Source: Arthrobacter sp. YD4 (GTDB lineage: Bacteria > Actinomycetota > Actinomycetes > Actinomycetales > Micrococcaceae). From it: a DNA stretch of 64,000 bases. The stretch lies in contig NZ_JAUHHD010000003.1 in NCBI RefSeq assembly GCF_030410515.1, forward strand, positions 496,001 to 560,000, read 5' to 3'. The translations under genes and the position numbers were made by a program. The notes under the pieces were generated by a model. That model ran no database searches, was not told the origin of the DNA, and worked only from the letters and a program-made list of their open reading frames with translations. Positions within the stretch are counted from its first letter, which is position 1, and each line of letters starts with the position of its first letter. Below, piece after piece: positions 27,662 through 38,352 of the stretch.

Positions 27662-28051
27662 TTAGCGCAGTGCCGCTGTCAGTTCGATTTCCACGCGCGC
27701 GTTGAGCGGAAGTTCAGCGACAGCCACCGTGGTGCGCGCCGGAAACGGCTCATTGAAGATGTCACGGTACACCGAGTTCATCGCCGCAAAGTCAGCCATC
27801 GACGTCAGGTACACGTTGACCTTGACGACGTCGTCCCAGCCCAGGCCGGCTTCGGTCAGAACCTGCTCCAGATTGTGAAAAACCCGCCGGGTCTGTGCTT
27901 CAGCGTCGCCGTCCACCAGTTCGCCGGTGGACGCATCGATGGGCGTCTGACCGGACAGGAACAGCACGCCCAGTCCGGGTGCCGTGGCGGCCTGTGAATA
28001 CGGTCCAATGGGCTTCGGTGCCGTCGATGCGAGAACACTCTGGCGGGTCAT
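27662..28051 (-). CDS. RidA/YjgF/Rid-family enamine deaminase
   Basis: The 129-residue protein hydrolyses reactive enamine/imine intermediates from PLP enzymes. It shows PIGPYSQAA near the N-terminus, LFLSGQTPID, and the C-terminal ARTTVAVAELPLNARVEIE with the active-site Arg and Glu of the family. The GTG at 28057 is an alternative start with AGGAAAGGA closer to it. The 174 bases upstream of the methyltransferase start (27488-27661) include an AT-rich patch near 27604-27645 that looks promoter-like but could not be assigned. Confidence 0.9.
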   Translation of the reverse strand: MTRQSVLASTAPKPIGPYSQAATAPGLGVLFLSGQTPIDASTGELVDGDAEAQTRRVFHNLEQVLTEAGLGWDDVVKVNVYLTSMADFAAMNSVYRDIFNEPFPARTTVAVAELPLNARVEIELTAALR

Positions 28052-28105
28052 GGACACCAGTTCCTTTCCTGCGGTTGAACTTTCAAGGGCTTAGTTGTCT
28101 GCGGT

Positions 28106-30493
<2,388 letters not shown>

Positions 30494-30599
30494 GCTGCCG
30501 CGTCTCCTTCCATTGGGCGTGCAGGGCCAGCTTAGAACAGACGGTGGTGTTATTGGGCGGGAACGACGACGGCGGGCGCCAGCCGCGGCCAAGACGCCA

Positions 30600-30628
30600 T
30601 TGTCTAATCCGCCGGGCTCCCACAGAAT
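30600..30628 (+). promoter_or_regulatory. promoter of the type III polyketide operon
   Basis: TTGTCT (30600-30605) and CAGAAT (30623-30628) are spaced by 17 nt. The ATG at 30634 follows 5 nt after the -10, so the mRNA is probably leaderless or nearly so. Confidence 0.5.
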
Positions 30629-30633
30629 GAACC

Positions 30634-31851
30634 ATGACGGTCTACCTGAGGTCCCTGGAAACTGCTGTCCCGCCCACTGTCCTGATCCAGTCCGAAGCCC
30701 GTGACGTCTTCGCCGCCCAGCCGGGCCTCAGCAGGCTCGGAGCCCGCCTGGTGGCCACCTGTTTCGACGGCGCCGCGATCGATACGCGCTACACCGCCCT
30801 CGACGAACTGACCACGCGCAGCACCGCCGCCGACCCGCAGTTCTTCGACGCCGCCTCCGGACTCCTGCTCAGCCCCGGCACCAAGGCCCGTAACGACATC
30901 TTCGCCGTCGAGGCCAGCAAACTCTTCATCGAGGCCGCGGAGAAGGCCGTCGACGCCTGCGCCGGCATCGCCCGGGAGGACATCACCCACCTGGTCACCG
31001 TCTCCTGCACCGGGTTCTTCAACCCCGGACCCGACTACAAGATCGTCCGCGGCCTGGGCCTCAAACCCTCCGTCCGGCGGTACCACCTCGGGTTCATGGG
31101 CTGCTACGCCGCGTTCCCGGCGTTGCGGGCCGCAGCGTCCTTCTGCGAGGCGGACCCGGACGCCGTGGTGCTGGTGGTCTGCGCCGAGCTGTGTTCGCTG
31201 CACGTGCGCACCTCGAACGACCCGGACACCATCATGGGCTCGGCCCTCTTCGCCGACGGGGCGGCCGCCGCTGTCATCACGGCCAGGGGTGTCCCGGACG
31301 CGCCGGCGCTGATGACCCTGGACCACTTCGAAACCGTACTCACCCCCGTGGGCGAGGAGGCCATGGCCTGGAACATCGGCGACGCCGGCTTCGAAATGGT
31401 GCTCGGCACCTACGTCCCGCACATCATCGACGAACACATCGTCGGCGCCCTGGAACCCCTCCTGGCCCGTGACCCCTCGCTGACCGGTGCCGCGTACGGC
31501 GACATCCGGCACTGGGCCATCCACCCGGGCGGCCGCAGCATCCTGGACAAGGTCGAGACCCGGCTGGGCCTCAGCGAGGAGCAACTGCGGCCGGCCCGGG
31601 AAACGCTGCGCAACTACGGGAACATGAGCAGCGCCACGGTGCTTTTCGTCCTCCGGCACATCCTGGACCTTCCCGCCGATCCGCGAGCGGACGACGGCGA
31701 CGGGCGCGGCGAGCGGATCTGCTCGATGGCGTTCGGTCCGGGGCTGACCGTGGAGACCGCGTTGTTCACCAAGGTCACCGGGGCTCGTGAGGATTCCCCA
31801 CGCGCGTTGAAGCCGGCCGCTGCGGCGGCCGCCGCGTCCGCCCTCGCCTGA
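30634..31851 (+). CDS. type III polyketide synthase (chalcone/alkylresorcinol synthase family)
   Basis: The 405-residue homodimeric synthase condenses an acyl-CoA starter with malonyl-CoA units. The catalytic triad is visible: C157 in GFMGCYAAFPAL, H297 in WAIHPGGRS and N330 in NYGNMSSAT. It is the first gene of an operon with a methyltransferase and an FAD monooxygenase, the same set as srsA-srsB-srsC for methylated, hydroxylated alkylresorcinols and their quinones in Streptomyces griseus. A long-chain phenolic lipid is therefore a reasonable product guess, but pocket residues cannot be judged here. Confidence 0.93.
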   Translation: MTVYLRSLETAVPPTVLIQSEARDVFAAQPGLSRLGARLVATCFDGAAIDTRYTALDELTTRSTAADPQFFDAASGLLLSPGTKARNDIFAVEASKLFIEAAEKAVDACAGIAREDITHLVTVSCTGFFNPGPDYKIVRGLGLKPSVRRYHLGFMGCYAAFPALRAAASFCEADPDAVVLVVCAELCSLHVRTSNDPDTIMGSALFADGAAAAVITARGVPDAPALMTLDHFETVLTPVGEEAMAWNIGDAGFEMVLGTYVPHIIDEHIVGALEPLLARDPSLTGAAYGDIRHWAIHPGGRSILDKVETRLGLSEEQLRPARETLRNYGNMSSATVLFVLRHILDLPADPRADDGDGRGERICSMAFGPGLTVETALFTKVTGAREDSPRALKPAAAAAAASALA

Positions 31852-31859
31852 GAGCTTCC

Positions 31860-32630
31860 GTGCTGCTTAGTGACCGGGCGGCCGATGCCGTCGAGGAAAT
31901 GGACCAGGATGACTGCGATCCCGGCCGGCTGGAGCGCACCTACGCGCAATTTGACCTGGTGAACCGCGCCGTCTCGGGCTGGCGGGGGATCTACCGGCAG
32001 CACCTCAGGCCGCTCTTCGCGGCAGGGGCCCCGGTGTCCCTGCTGGACGTCGGCTGTGGCGGCGGGGACGTCGCCGTCCGGCTGGCCCGCTGGGCCGCCC
32101 GCGACCGGCTTCCGCTACGGGTCACGGCCGTGGACCCGGACCCGCGGGCCGCCGCCTTCGCCGAGGCCCGGGCTGCCGCGGGGAAGGCCCCAGGAGTCAG
32201 CTTCCGGAGGCAGGACACCACCGGGCTCCTGGCCGCCGGGGAGCGGTTCGACGTCGTGGTCTCCAACCACGTCCTTCACCACTTCCCGGACGACCATCTG
32301 CCCGGGTTCCTGGCCGAGTCGGCGGCGCTGGCCGGCCGGCTGGTCCTGCACAACGACCTGCGGCGCAGCGCACTGGCCTACGGGCTGTTCTCCGGCGCCG
32401 CCCTGCCATTCCGTGGATCGTTCATCCGGGCCGACGGGCTGACGTCCATCCGCCGCAGCTACACGCCCGCCGAACTGCGCGCCGCCGCTCCCCCGGGCTG
32501 GACGGTGCGGCCCGGCTTTCCGTTCCGCAACCTCCTACTGCTGGAGCGCCCCGCCAGTGAGGTCCCTCCCGGCACCGGGAACCCTCAGGGTGCATCGGGC
32601 GATTCCGCGACGCCGGGCCGTCGCCCGTGA
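31860..32630 (+). CDS. class I SAM-dependent methyltransferase of the polyketide operon
   Basis: The 256-residue protein has the SAM-binding loop LLDVGCGGGDVAVRLA (about residues 60-75), an acidic VDPDPRA after strand 2, and VVSNHVLHHFPDD at motif IV. It starts with a GTG 8 nt after the polyketide synthase stop and overlaps the following monooxygenase gene by 4 bp. By analogy with SrsB it may O-methylate the phenolic polyketide; this is inferred from context. The C-terminal 25 residues are Pro/Gly-rich and probably disordered. Confidence 0.87.
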   Translation: MLLSDRAADAVEEMDQDDCDPGRLERTYAQFDLVNRAVSGWRGIYRQHLRPLFAAGAPVSLLDVGCGGGDVAVRLARWAARDRLPLRVTAVDPDPRAAAFAEARAAAGKAPGVSFRRQDTTGLLAAGERFDVVVSNHVLHHFPDDHLPGFLAESAALAGRLVLHNDLRRSALAYGLFSGAALPFRGSFIRADGLTSIRRSYTPAELRAAAPPGWTVRPGFPFRNLLLLERPASEVPPGTGNPQGASGDSATPGRRP

Positions 32631-33790
32631 TCGACGTCGCGATCGTCGGCGGCGGGCCCGTCGGCCTGTTTCTGGCCACGCTGCTGCTGCAGCAAGGAGT
32701 ATCCGTCACTGTCCTGGAGCACCGGACCCCCGGGACCGCCGGGCACTCCCGCGCCATCGGCATCCACCCGCCGGCCCTGGGCGCACTGTCCCGCGCCGGC
32801 GTGGACCAGGAGCTGATCCGCCGGGGCGTCCCGATCCGGCGCGGTGTTGCGGTCAACGCGGGCCGCACCCTGGCAGGCATGAGTTTCAATGCCGTGCCCG
32901 GGCCCTACCCGTTCGTGCTGTCCCTACCGCAAAACACCACGGAAGAGGTCCTGGCGGCCAGGCTGCGCGGCCTGGACCCCGTGGCGCTCCGCTGCGGGGT
33001 ACGGGTGACGGGGCTTGCGGGTAGGGGGCGGCAAGACGGCCCCGTGCGGGTGTGCACCGACAGCGCCGGGCACGAGGAGGAGTTCGAGGCGACTTTGGTG
33101 GTCGGCGCCGACGGCGTCCGCTCCGTTGTGCGCTCCGCCGCGGGCCTCGGGACACTCGGCAGGGACTACCCGGACCGGTACCTGATGGGCGATTTCGACG
33201 ACGGTACCGACCTCGGCCCCGACGCGGCGCTCTTCCTCGCAGCCGACGGGATCGTGGAGTCCTTCCCGCTGCCGGGCCGGCAGCGGCGCTGGGTGGTGCG
33301 CCTCAACGGGCGCACCATCCCGGGCGACGGGGCACATGGGCTGGCCGGGGAGGTTCGACGGCGCACCGGCGTCACCGTCGACGCCGGCAGCAACACCATG
33401 CTGAGCACCTTCGGCGTGCGCTCGCGGCTGGTCCAGCGGATGGCCGCGGGGCGCTGCGTCCTCATCGGCGACGCCGCCCACGAGATCAGCCCGATCGGCG
33501 GTCAGGGAATGAACCTCGGCTGGCTGGACGCCGTCGAGTTGGCCGGCCTCATTCCCTCCTTACTGTCCACCGGGCGGGCCCATGACCCGTCAATGGCGCC
33601 CGGGTTGCGGGCGTTCGAGCACCGCAGGCTCAGGGCCGCGGCACGGGCCGTGCGGCAATCCGAAATCAATATGGCGTTGGGACGGCCGTTGCCGGCGGGA
33701 CTCCTCGCGGCCCGGAACGGGGCAATTGCGGCGGCCGCCGCGGTTCCGGCGCTGAACCGGTGGACGGCCCGCCGCTTCACCATGCAGTGA
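32627..33790 (+). CDS. FAD-dependent monooxygenase of the polyketide operon
   Basis: The 387-residue flavoprotein carries the FAD dinucleotide motif VGGGPVGLFLATLLLQQG (residues about 6-22) and the second FAD motif LIGDAAHEISPIGGQGMNLG (about 283-302), typical of PHBH-type aromatic hydroxylases. A central DG segment (VVGADGVRSVVR) is also present. The GTG start overlaps the methyltransferase stop (GTGA). By analogy with SrsC it could hydroxylate the resorcinol ring toward a quinol or quinone; the substrate is inferred. Confidence 0.9.
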   Translation: MIDVAIVGGGPVGLFLATLLLQQGVSVTVLEHRTPGTAGHSRAIGIHPPALGALSRAGVDQELIRRGVPIRRGVAVNAGRTLAGMSFNAVPGPYPFVLSLPQNTTEEVLAARLRGLDPVALRCGVRVTGLAGRGRQDGPVRVCTDSAGHEEEFEATLVVGADGVRSVVRSAAGLGTLGRDYPDRYLMGDFDDGTDLGPDAALFLAADGIVESFPLPGRQRRWVVRLNGRTIPGDGAHGLAGEVRRRTGVTVDAGSNTMLSTFGVRSRLVQRMAAGRCVLIGDAAHEISPIGGQGMNLGWLDAVELAGLIPSLLSTGRAHDPSMAPGLRAFEHRRLRAAARAVRQSEINMALGRPLPAGLLAARNGAIAAAAAVPALNRWTARRFTMQ

Positions 33791-33824
33791 GCCCCTTCAC
33801 CGTGCACTGACGTGTGGGCGGCGC

Positions 33825-34229
33825 CTACTCGGGGGTGTAGTAACAGTCGTAGCTGTGCTGGCTGACGATCAGGCCGTCGCGGAGTTCGAAGACCGAGGCG
33901 GTCCGGGCGCGGATGGTCTCACCCTTGTCCCAGAGCGGCAGGTCCAGCTGCAGGACGGCCGACCATTCCGCCTCCACCGCCACCCGATCCTCTTCGCACG
34001 TGGTCCGGCGGACGTCGAAGTGTTGCCCGATCACGACCTCTCCGCTGCGGTCCGCGGCGGCGAGCACCTGCTCCCGGGTCCGGGTGCTCCCGGCGGGGTC
34101 CAACAGGTGGGGAGCCTCCGTCAGGACATAGTCCTCGGCGAGAAATGGCTCCAACGCCGCGGACCCGGCACCGGACTCGATGGCACGGAGCAGTCCCAGC
34201 ACACGATCCAGGGGCGCGGCGTCAGTCAT
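33825..34229 (-). CDS. SnoaL/NTF2-like protein (DUF4440 type)
   Basis: The 134-residue protein has the cone-shaped NTF2-like pattern: an N-terminal helix (VLGLLRAIESGAGSAALEPF), strands with AVEAEWSAVLQLDLP and ETIRARTASVFELRDGLI, and the final QHSYDCYY strand. Such proteins are small-molecule isomerases, hydratases or binding modules; no specific role can be given. The start is leaderless with TAGTCT six bases upstream. It is convergent with the polyketide operon. Confidence 0.82.
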   Translation of the reverse strand: MTDAAPLDRVLGLLRAIESGAGSAALEPFLAEDYVLTEAPHLLDPAGSTRTREQVLAAADRSGEVVIGQHFDVRRTTCEEDRVAVEAEWSAVLQLDLPLWDKGETIRARTASVFELRDGLIVSQHSYDCYYTPE

Positions 34230-34235
34230 ACCTTG

Positions 34236-34241
34236 AGACTA
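34236..34241 (-). promoter_or_regulatory. -10 element of the SnoaL-like gene (leaderless)
   Basis: TAGTCT on the - strand is followed after 6 nt (CAAGGT) by the ATG at 34229. Confidence 0.5.
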
Positions 34242-34312
34242 ACCGAGTGACCAACCGCCCCGGACCCGGCACCTCCCCGAGCCGGCTCCTGCCGCGGTGC
34301 GGCACCCGCGCC

Positions 34313-34318
34313 TACACT
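34313..34318 (+). promoter_or_regulatory. -10 element of the 354-residue lipoprotein gene (leaderless)
   Basis: TACACT lies 6 nt before the ATG at 34325. Confidence 0.5.
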
Positions 34319-34324
34319 GGCCGC

Positions 34325-35389
34325 ATGGGCAGCCCTCCGACCCGCCGCAGGCCACCGCCGGAAAGGCGGACGGCGCAGATCCCGCCACGCCGGGTCCGCG
34401 CCGCGCTGACGATCGTGCCGCTGCTGGTGTCCGTGTTTCTGGCCGTGGCCTGCACCGGCCCCGCCAACCCCGCCGCCACGGGTACATCGCCGCCGGCCGC
34501 GCCCACGCCCGGGTCGTCCGTCCCCGGCACCGCGTCTGTCCCGTCCGGCACCCCGTCCGCTGCACCCGTGACCGCGGCGATGAACCAGTTCCGGGACAAC
34601 TACAGCAAGCAGATCGTCGAAATCCAGCTGACCAACACCACCTCTGCCGCCCTCACCGTCGAGGCGGCCGACGTGACCACCGCCCTGTTCGCCGGTGCCA
34701 TCGGCTGGACGGCTCCGGGCGGCGGGACCGAACTTCCGCCGGGCCAGCCCAAGAGCCTCCCCGCCCTACTCCCGGCCGCAGCGTGCCCGGCGGCCGGCGA
34801 CGCGTCCGGCAATGCCGGCACCGAGGCCACGGGTACGGCATCCGGCAGCGAAGCGAAGGCCGGCGAGGCCACACTGCGGCTCCGTGACACCACCGGGGCG
34901 GTCCGCCAGGTCACGGTTGCCGTCACCGACCCCTTCGGGGTGCTGACCCGGAACAACGACGAACAGTGCGTGGCGCAGGCGGCGAATGCCGTCGCGGGTT
35001 TCCGGTTCGCCCCGGACCTGCGGCCCACCGCAGACGGCCGCGCCGCCGTCGTCGACCTCGTCATCACCTCGCGCCACGCTGGAGATTCGACGTCGAAGCA
35101 AGCGCTCACCATCGATGGCGTCGGCGGCACCACGCTGCTGGCCGAAGACGCCGCGGCGCCGTGGCCGCACGGGCTGGAGATCACCGCCGACCAGCCCGAA
35201 CGCGTGGTCCCGTTGGGCCTGCGGCCGGCGCGGTGCGACCCGCACGCCGTGGCCGAGGACAAGGTGGGCACGCTGATACCGCTCCACGTCACCGTGGCAG
35301 GCCGGGCAGGCACACTCAAGATCGACGCCGGGATGGCGCTGCGCGGCAGGATCTACGATTTCGTCACCGCCGCGTGCGGTCGCCAGTAG
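34325..35389 (+). CDS. putative lipoprotein, unknown function
   Basis: The 354-residue protein has a basic N-terminus (about 25 residues rich in Arg/Pro), a hydrophobic segment ALTIVPLLVSVFLAVAC with a lipobox-like VAC near residue 43, and a Pro/Thr/Ser/Ala linker to about residue 85. An extracellular region of beta character with a few cysteines follows. I recognise no domain. The start at 34325 lies 6 nt after TACACT; the frame is open upstream. Its stop codon overlaps the -10 element of def, which follows 9 nt later, so the two genes may also be cotranscribed. Confidence 0.72.
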   Translation: MGSPPTRRRPPPERRTAQIPPRRVRAALTIVPLLVSVFLAVACTGPANPAATGTSPPAAPTPGSSVPGTASVPSGTPSAAPVTAAMNQFRDNYSKQIVEIQLTNTTSAALTVEAADVTTALFAGAIGWTAPGGGTELPPGQPKSLPALLPAAACPAAGDASGNAGTEATGTASGSEAKAGEATLRLRDTTGAVRQVTVAVTDPFGVLTRNNDEQCVAQAANAVAGFRFAPDLRPTADGRAAVVDLVITSRHAGDSTSKQALTIDGVGGTTLLAEDAAAPWPHGLEITADQPERVVPLGLRPARCDPHAVAEDKVGTLIPLHVTVAGRAGTLKIDAGMALRGRIYDFVTAACGRQ

Positions 35390-35392
35390 TCT
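35387..35392 (+). promoter_or_regulatory. -10 element of def, overlapping the upstream stop codon
   Basis: TAGTCT begins with the TAG stop of the lipoprotein gene and lies 6 nt before the def ATG at 35399. The TAG may be coincidental. Confidence 0.4.
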
Positions 35393-35398
35393 GGAGCC

Positions 35399-36112
35399 AT
35401 GCCAGCAGACGCCAGCAACCTCAGTCCAGACACCGATCCGACCAGCGCGGACACCGATTCCGCCGGGACTCCCTCCCTCGACGACCGGATCCGGGAAACC
35501 GTCCACCGGATCCTCGAGGCCGGAGTGCTGCCGCCGATCGTGCAGGCTGGCCATCCGGTGCTCCGGCAGAGCGCGGCCCCGTTCACGGGGCAGCTGGACG
35601 CCCCTACCCTGTCAGCCCTGATCGATCTGATGCGCCGGGCGATGCACAAGGCGCCGGGGGTGGGTTTGGCCGCCCCGCAGCTGGGCATCCCGCTGCGGCT
35701 GGCAGTGCTGGAGGACACGTTCGACGTCGACCCGGAGGTCGCTGCCGTCAGGGGTCGGCAGCCGCTGGAGTTCTTCGCCATGCTCAACCCCAGCTACGAA
35801 CCCCTCGGCACAGAGCGAAAGGCTTTCTACGAGGGGTGCCTGTCCGTCAACGGACTGCAGGCCGCCGTCCTGCGCCCCGAATCGGTGCGCCTAACCTTCA
35901 CCGACCCGGACGGCGAGGTGAAGACCAGGGAGTTCACCGGCTGGCAGGCCCGGATCGTCCAGCACGAGACGGACCACGTCAACGGCGTGCTGTATCTGGA
36001 CAGGGCAGAACTGCGGTCCCTGACCACCAACACCGAATACGCCGCCCGCTGGGCCCAGCCGGACATCACAAAGGCCCGGCAGGAACTGGGATTCCTGCCG
36101 GGCCTTGGGTGA
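35399..36112 (+). CDS. def: peptide deformylase
   Basis: The 237-residue enzyme removes the formyl group from nascent N-terminal methionine. All three metal motifs are present: GVGLAAPQ (motif I), EGCLSV with the Cys ligand (motif II) and QHETDHVNG with the HExxH ligands (motif III). It carries a poorly conserved N-terminal extension of about 45 residues before the usual PDF core, and is a long PDF. The last codons (KARQELGFLPGLG) are written by a 15-bp inverted repeat that reads as a terminator stem. Confidence 0.95.
   Translation: MPADASNLSPDTDPTSADTDSAGTPSLDDRIRETVHRILEAGVLPPIVQAGHPVLRQSAAPFTGQLDAPTLSALIDLMRRAMHKAPGVGLAAPQLGIPLRLAVLEDTFDVDPEVAAVRGRQPLEFFAMLNPSYEPLGTERKAFYEGCLSVNGLQAAVLRPESVRLTFTDPDGEVKTREFTGWQARIVQHETDHVNGVLYLDRAELRSLTTNTEYAARWAQPDITKARQELGFLPGLG
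36071..36106. terminator. terminator-like hairpin inside the 3' end of def
   Basis: AAGGCCCGGCAGGAA and its exact complement (15 bp) are separated by CTGGGA and end 6 nt before the def stop codon is complete. It lies between convergent def and the S9 peptidase gene and lacks a T-tract on the + side. Confidence 0.65.
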
Positions 36113-36135
36113 CTCGCGGCCATAGGGCCTGGGGC

Positions 36136-38199
36136 TTAGGACGCTGCGTTAGTGGCCGTCGGCAGATACCGGCCCCACCACTGCAGGATCTGCTCGAACC
36201 GCTGCCGGCGGTGGTGCGGCGTGCCCGAGCGGGACAGCTCGTGGTTCTCGCCCGGGAAGACCAGGAAGGCCGTCTCCACCCCCTGCTGCTTCAGCGCCGT
36301 GAAGTAGCGCTGGCCCTGTTCCACCGGGCAGCGCAAGTCCTCCTCGCTGTGGATCACCAGGGTGGGAGTGCGCACCTCGCCGATCCGGGCCATAGGGCTC
36401 TGGGCTTCCATCTGCTCCGCCGACCGGCCGGTGTACTCGCCGCCGAAGAACCAGCCGATGTCGGCCGAGCCGGTGAAGCTTACGGGGTCCAGGAAGCCGC
36501 GTTCGACGATTGCGCCCTTGAAGCGGTGGTCGTGGCTGATGGTCCAGGCCGTCAGGTAGCCGCCGTAGGAGCCACCCATGATGCCTAGCGCGCCGCCGTC
36601 GAGCTCCTCGAACTTCTCCAACGCACCGTCGAGGAAGGCCAGGACGTCCTGCATGTCCACGGTGCCCATCCGCTCCTTGATGCTGCGCCCGTGCTCCTGG
36701 CCGTAGCCGGCAGAGCCGCGCGGGTTGCACATCAGCACCGCGTACCCGGCACCGGCGTAGACCTGCGCCTCGTCGAAGAGCGCCCCGGTGAACTGCGCGA
36801 AGGGGCCGCCGTGGATGTTCAGCAGCACCGGGTGCGGGCCGCTGCCCTCGGGCATGACCAGCCAGCCGTGCACCGGGTAGCCGTCCGGTGAGGCAAAGGT
36901 GAGCTCCTGCGGCACCAGCACGCCGGCCTCCTCCCGCAGCGGAGCCGAGAAGTCGGTGAGCGTCCGGGGCTCCCCCCCGCCGAGCACGGCGACGTCACCG
37001 GAGGTCCCGGCGTCGGTGAAACTGATCCAGACGGTTCCGGCTGCTTCCGCGGCGCCGGCGACCACGCGCGGCCCGGTGGTCAGAGCGGTGCTGCTGCCGT
37101 CGGGGCCGACGCGGAGCAGCTCAACGGCACCGCGCGCGTTGTTCATCACCAGCACGCTGTCCGTCCCGGCCGGTTCCAGCGGGCCCGCGATGTCCTGGGT
37201 TTCCGGGTCGCTGAGCCGGACCGCGTCCGCGCCTGCCGGGGGCATCACGTAGAGGGCGGTGTTGCGGGCCACGAAGTCCAGTCCCTCCGGACCGAGGTCC
37301 TGGGCCAGGAAGTAAAGGTGGCGGCCGTCGCGGCTCTCCCGGACGGCACCGATGGACAGGGTGCCAGTGCCGGCGGCAGCGGGCCGGACCTCTTCCGGGG
37401 CGGGGGCCTCGTCGGCGTTCGCAGCGGCGCCCACCGGGACACGGTAGATCCCGGTGACCAGGTCCCGATCGTGTCCCTCGTGCAGGGCGGCGGTGAAGTA
37501 GACGTGGCTGCCGTCGGCGCTGAAGACTGCGCCGTCGTGGTCGGTTGCCGCGTGGGTCAGCTGGCGCGCATCCGGCAGCTTGCCGGAGGACCTCGCGTCG
37601 CCGGCGTCCTTGGACGCGTCCTTGCCGGCGTCCTTGAGGGCCCGGCCGGCCGGTGCCACCCAGGGTTCGTCGGTGAGCGCCGGGACATCCAGCAGGAAGA
37701 GCTGCTGGGGCTTGTCGGCCGTGTAGCCCACGCCGTTCATCCGGTACTGGTAGTCGGTGATCAGGCGGGCGTCCTCGCCGCCTGCGGAGACGCCGTCAAC
37801 CGTGCCGTAGCGGCCGTCCTCCGGGGTGCGGGCGGCGAAAACGATGCTGCGGGAATCCGGGGACCAGGCGAAGGCGCCCACTCCGAGCGGTGCGTCGGTG
37901 ACGGCAACGGGTTCGCCGCCGCCGGCCTCCACGATGTGCAGTTGCGGCTTCCCGCCCGCCGCGGCGCGGATGAAGGCCAGGACCTGCCCGTCCGGGGAGA
38001 TGGCGGGCGCGGTGTCGCGGAAGCCGCGGGTCAGCCGGCGCGGTGCCCGGTCCGCGTCCGCGGAGACGGACCACAGCTGGCCCACGTAGGAATCGGCGTC
38101 GAAATCGGGGCGCACCACGGACACGACGGCGTGGGTTCCGTCGGGGTGGACGGCGGGCGCGGAGACAGACTTGAGCAGGGTCACATGTTGGGGTTTCAC
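36136..38199 (-). CDS. S9-family serine peptidase (prolyl oligopeptidase / acylaminoacyl peptidase type)
   Basis: The 687-residue enzyme has an N-terminal beta-propeller (about 1-420, repeated SPDG/SADG-type blades such as AISPDGQVLAF) and a C-terminal alpha/beta hydrolase domain. The nucleophile is in IMGGSYGGYLTAW, the acid in HSEEDLRCPVEQG and the histidine in GENHELSRSG. It probably trims small peptides in the cytoplasm. GTG 38199 was chosen because TAGGCT lies 7 nt upstream and the longer open frame upstream is not conserved-looking. It is convergent with def. Confidence 0.92.
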   Translation of the reverse strand: MKPQHVTLLKSVSAPAVHPDGTHAVVSVVRPDFDADSYVGQLWSVSADADRAPRRLTRGFRDTAPAISPDGQVLAFIRAAAGGKPQLHIVEAGGGEPVAVTDAPLGVGAFAWSPDSRSIVFAARTPEDGRYGTVDGVSAGGEDARLITDYQYRMNGVGYTADKPQQLFLLDVPALTDEPWVAPAGRALKDAGKDASKDAGDARSSGKLPDARQLTHAATDHDGAVFSADGSHVYFTAALHEGHDRDLVTGIYRVPVGAAANADEAPAPEEVRPAAAGTGTLSIGAVRESRDGRHLYFLAQDLGPEGLDFVARNTALYVMPPAGADAVRLSDPETQDIAGPLEPAGTDSVLVMNNARGAVELLRVGPDGSSTALTTGPRVVAGAAEAAGTVWISFTDAGTSGDVAVLGGGEPRTLTDFSAPLREEAGVLVPQELTFASPDGYPVHGWLVMPEGSGPHPVLLNIHGGPFAQFTGALFDEAQVYAGAGYAVLMCNPRGSAGYGQEHGRSIKERMGTVDMQDVLAFLDGALEKFEELDGGALGIMGGSYGGYLTAWTISHDHRFKGAIVERGFLDPVSFTGSADIGWFFGGEYTGRSAEQMEAQSPMARIGEVRTPTLVIHSEEDLRCPVEQGQRYFTALKQQGVETAFLVFPGENHELSRSGTPHHRRQRFEQILQWWGRYLPTATNAAS

Positions 38200-38206
38200 G
38201 AGTGCG

Positions 38207-38212
38207 AGCCTA
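38207..38212 (-). promoter_or_regulatory. -10 element of the S9 peptidase gene (leaderless)
   Basis: TAGGCT on the - strand is separated by 7 nt (CGCACTC) from the GTG at 38199. Confidence 0.5.
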
Positions 38213-38339
38213 GCCCCGTCCCGGCGGCAGGTGAAATACCTCACAGTCCGGCGTTGCGCCGGCGTCGCCCAGCCGCGGCGGGAGGCGAGGGAGTTCTCCG
38301 GGAGGTCCGCGGGCTCCTCCGGCCGGAGGCGGCCGGCCC

Positions 38340-38345
38340 TACGAT
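38340..38345 (+). promoter_or_regulatory. -10 element of the RlmA-like gene (leaderless)
   Basis: TACGAT is followed after 7 nt by the ATG at 38353; an ATG at 38344 overlaps the hexamer and is unlikely to be the start. Confidence 0.5.
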
Positions 38346-38352
38346 GGAGACT

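Noticed and set aside
38344..38352. Start of the RlmA-like protein at ATG 38344
   Set aside because: This ATG overlaps the -10 hexamer TACGAT, so a transcript starting 7 nt downstream would not contain it.
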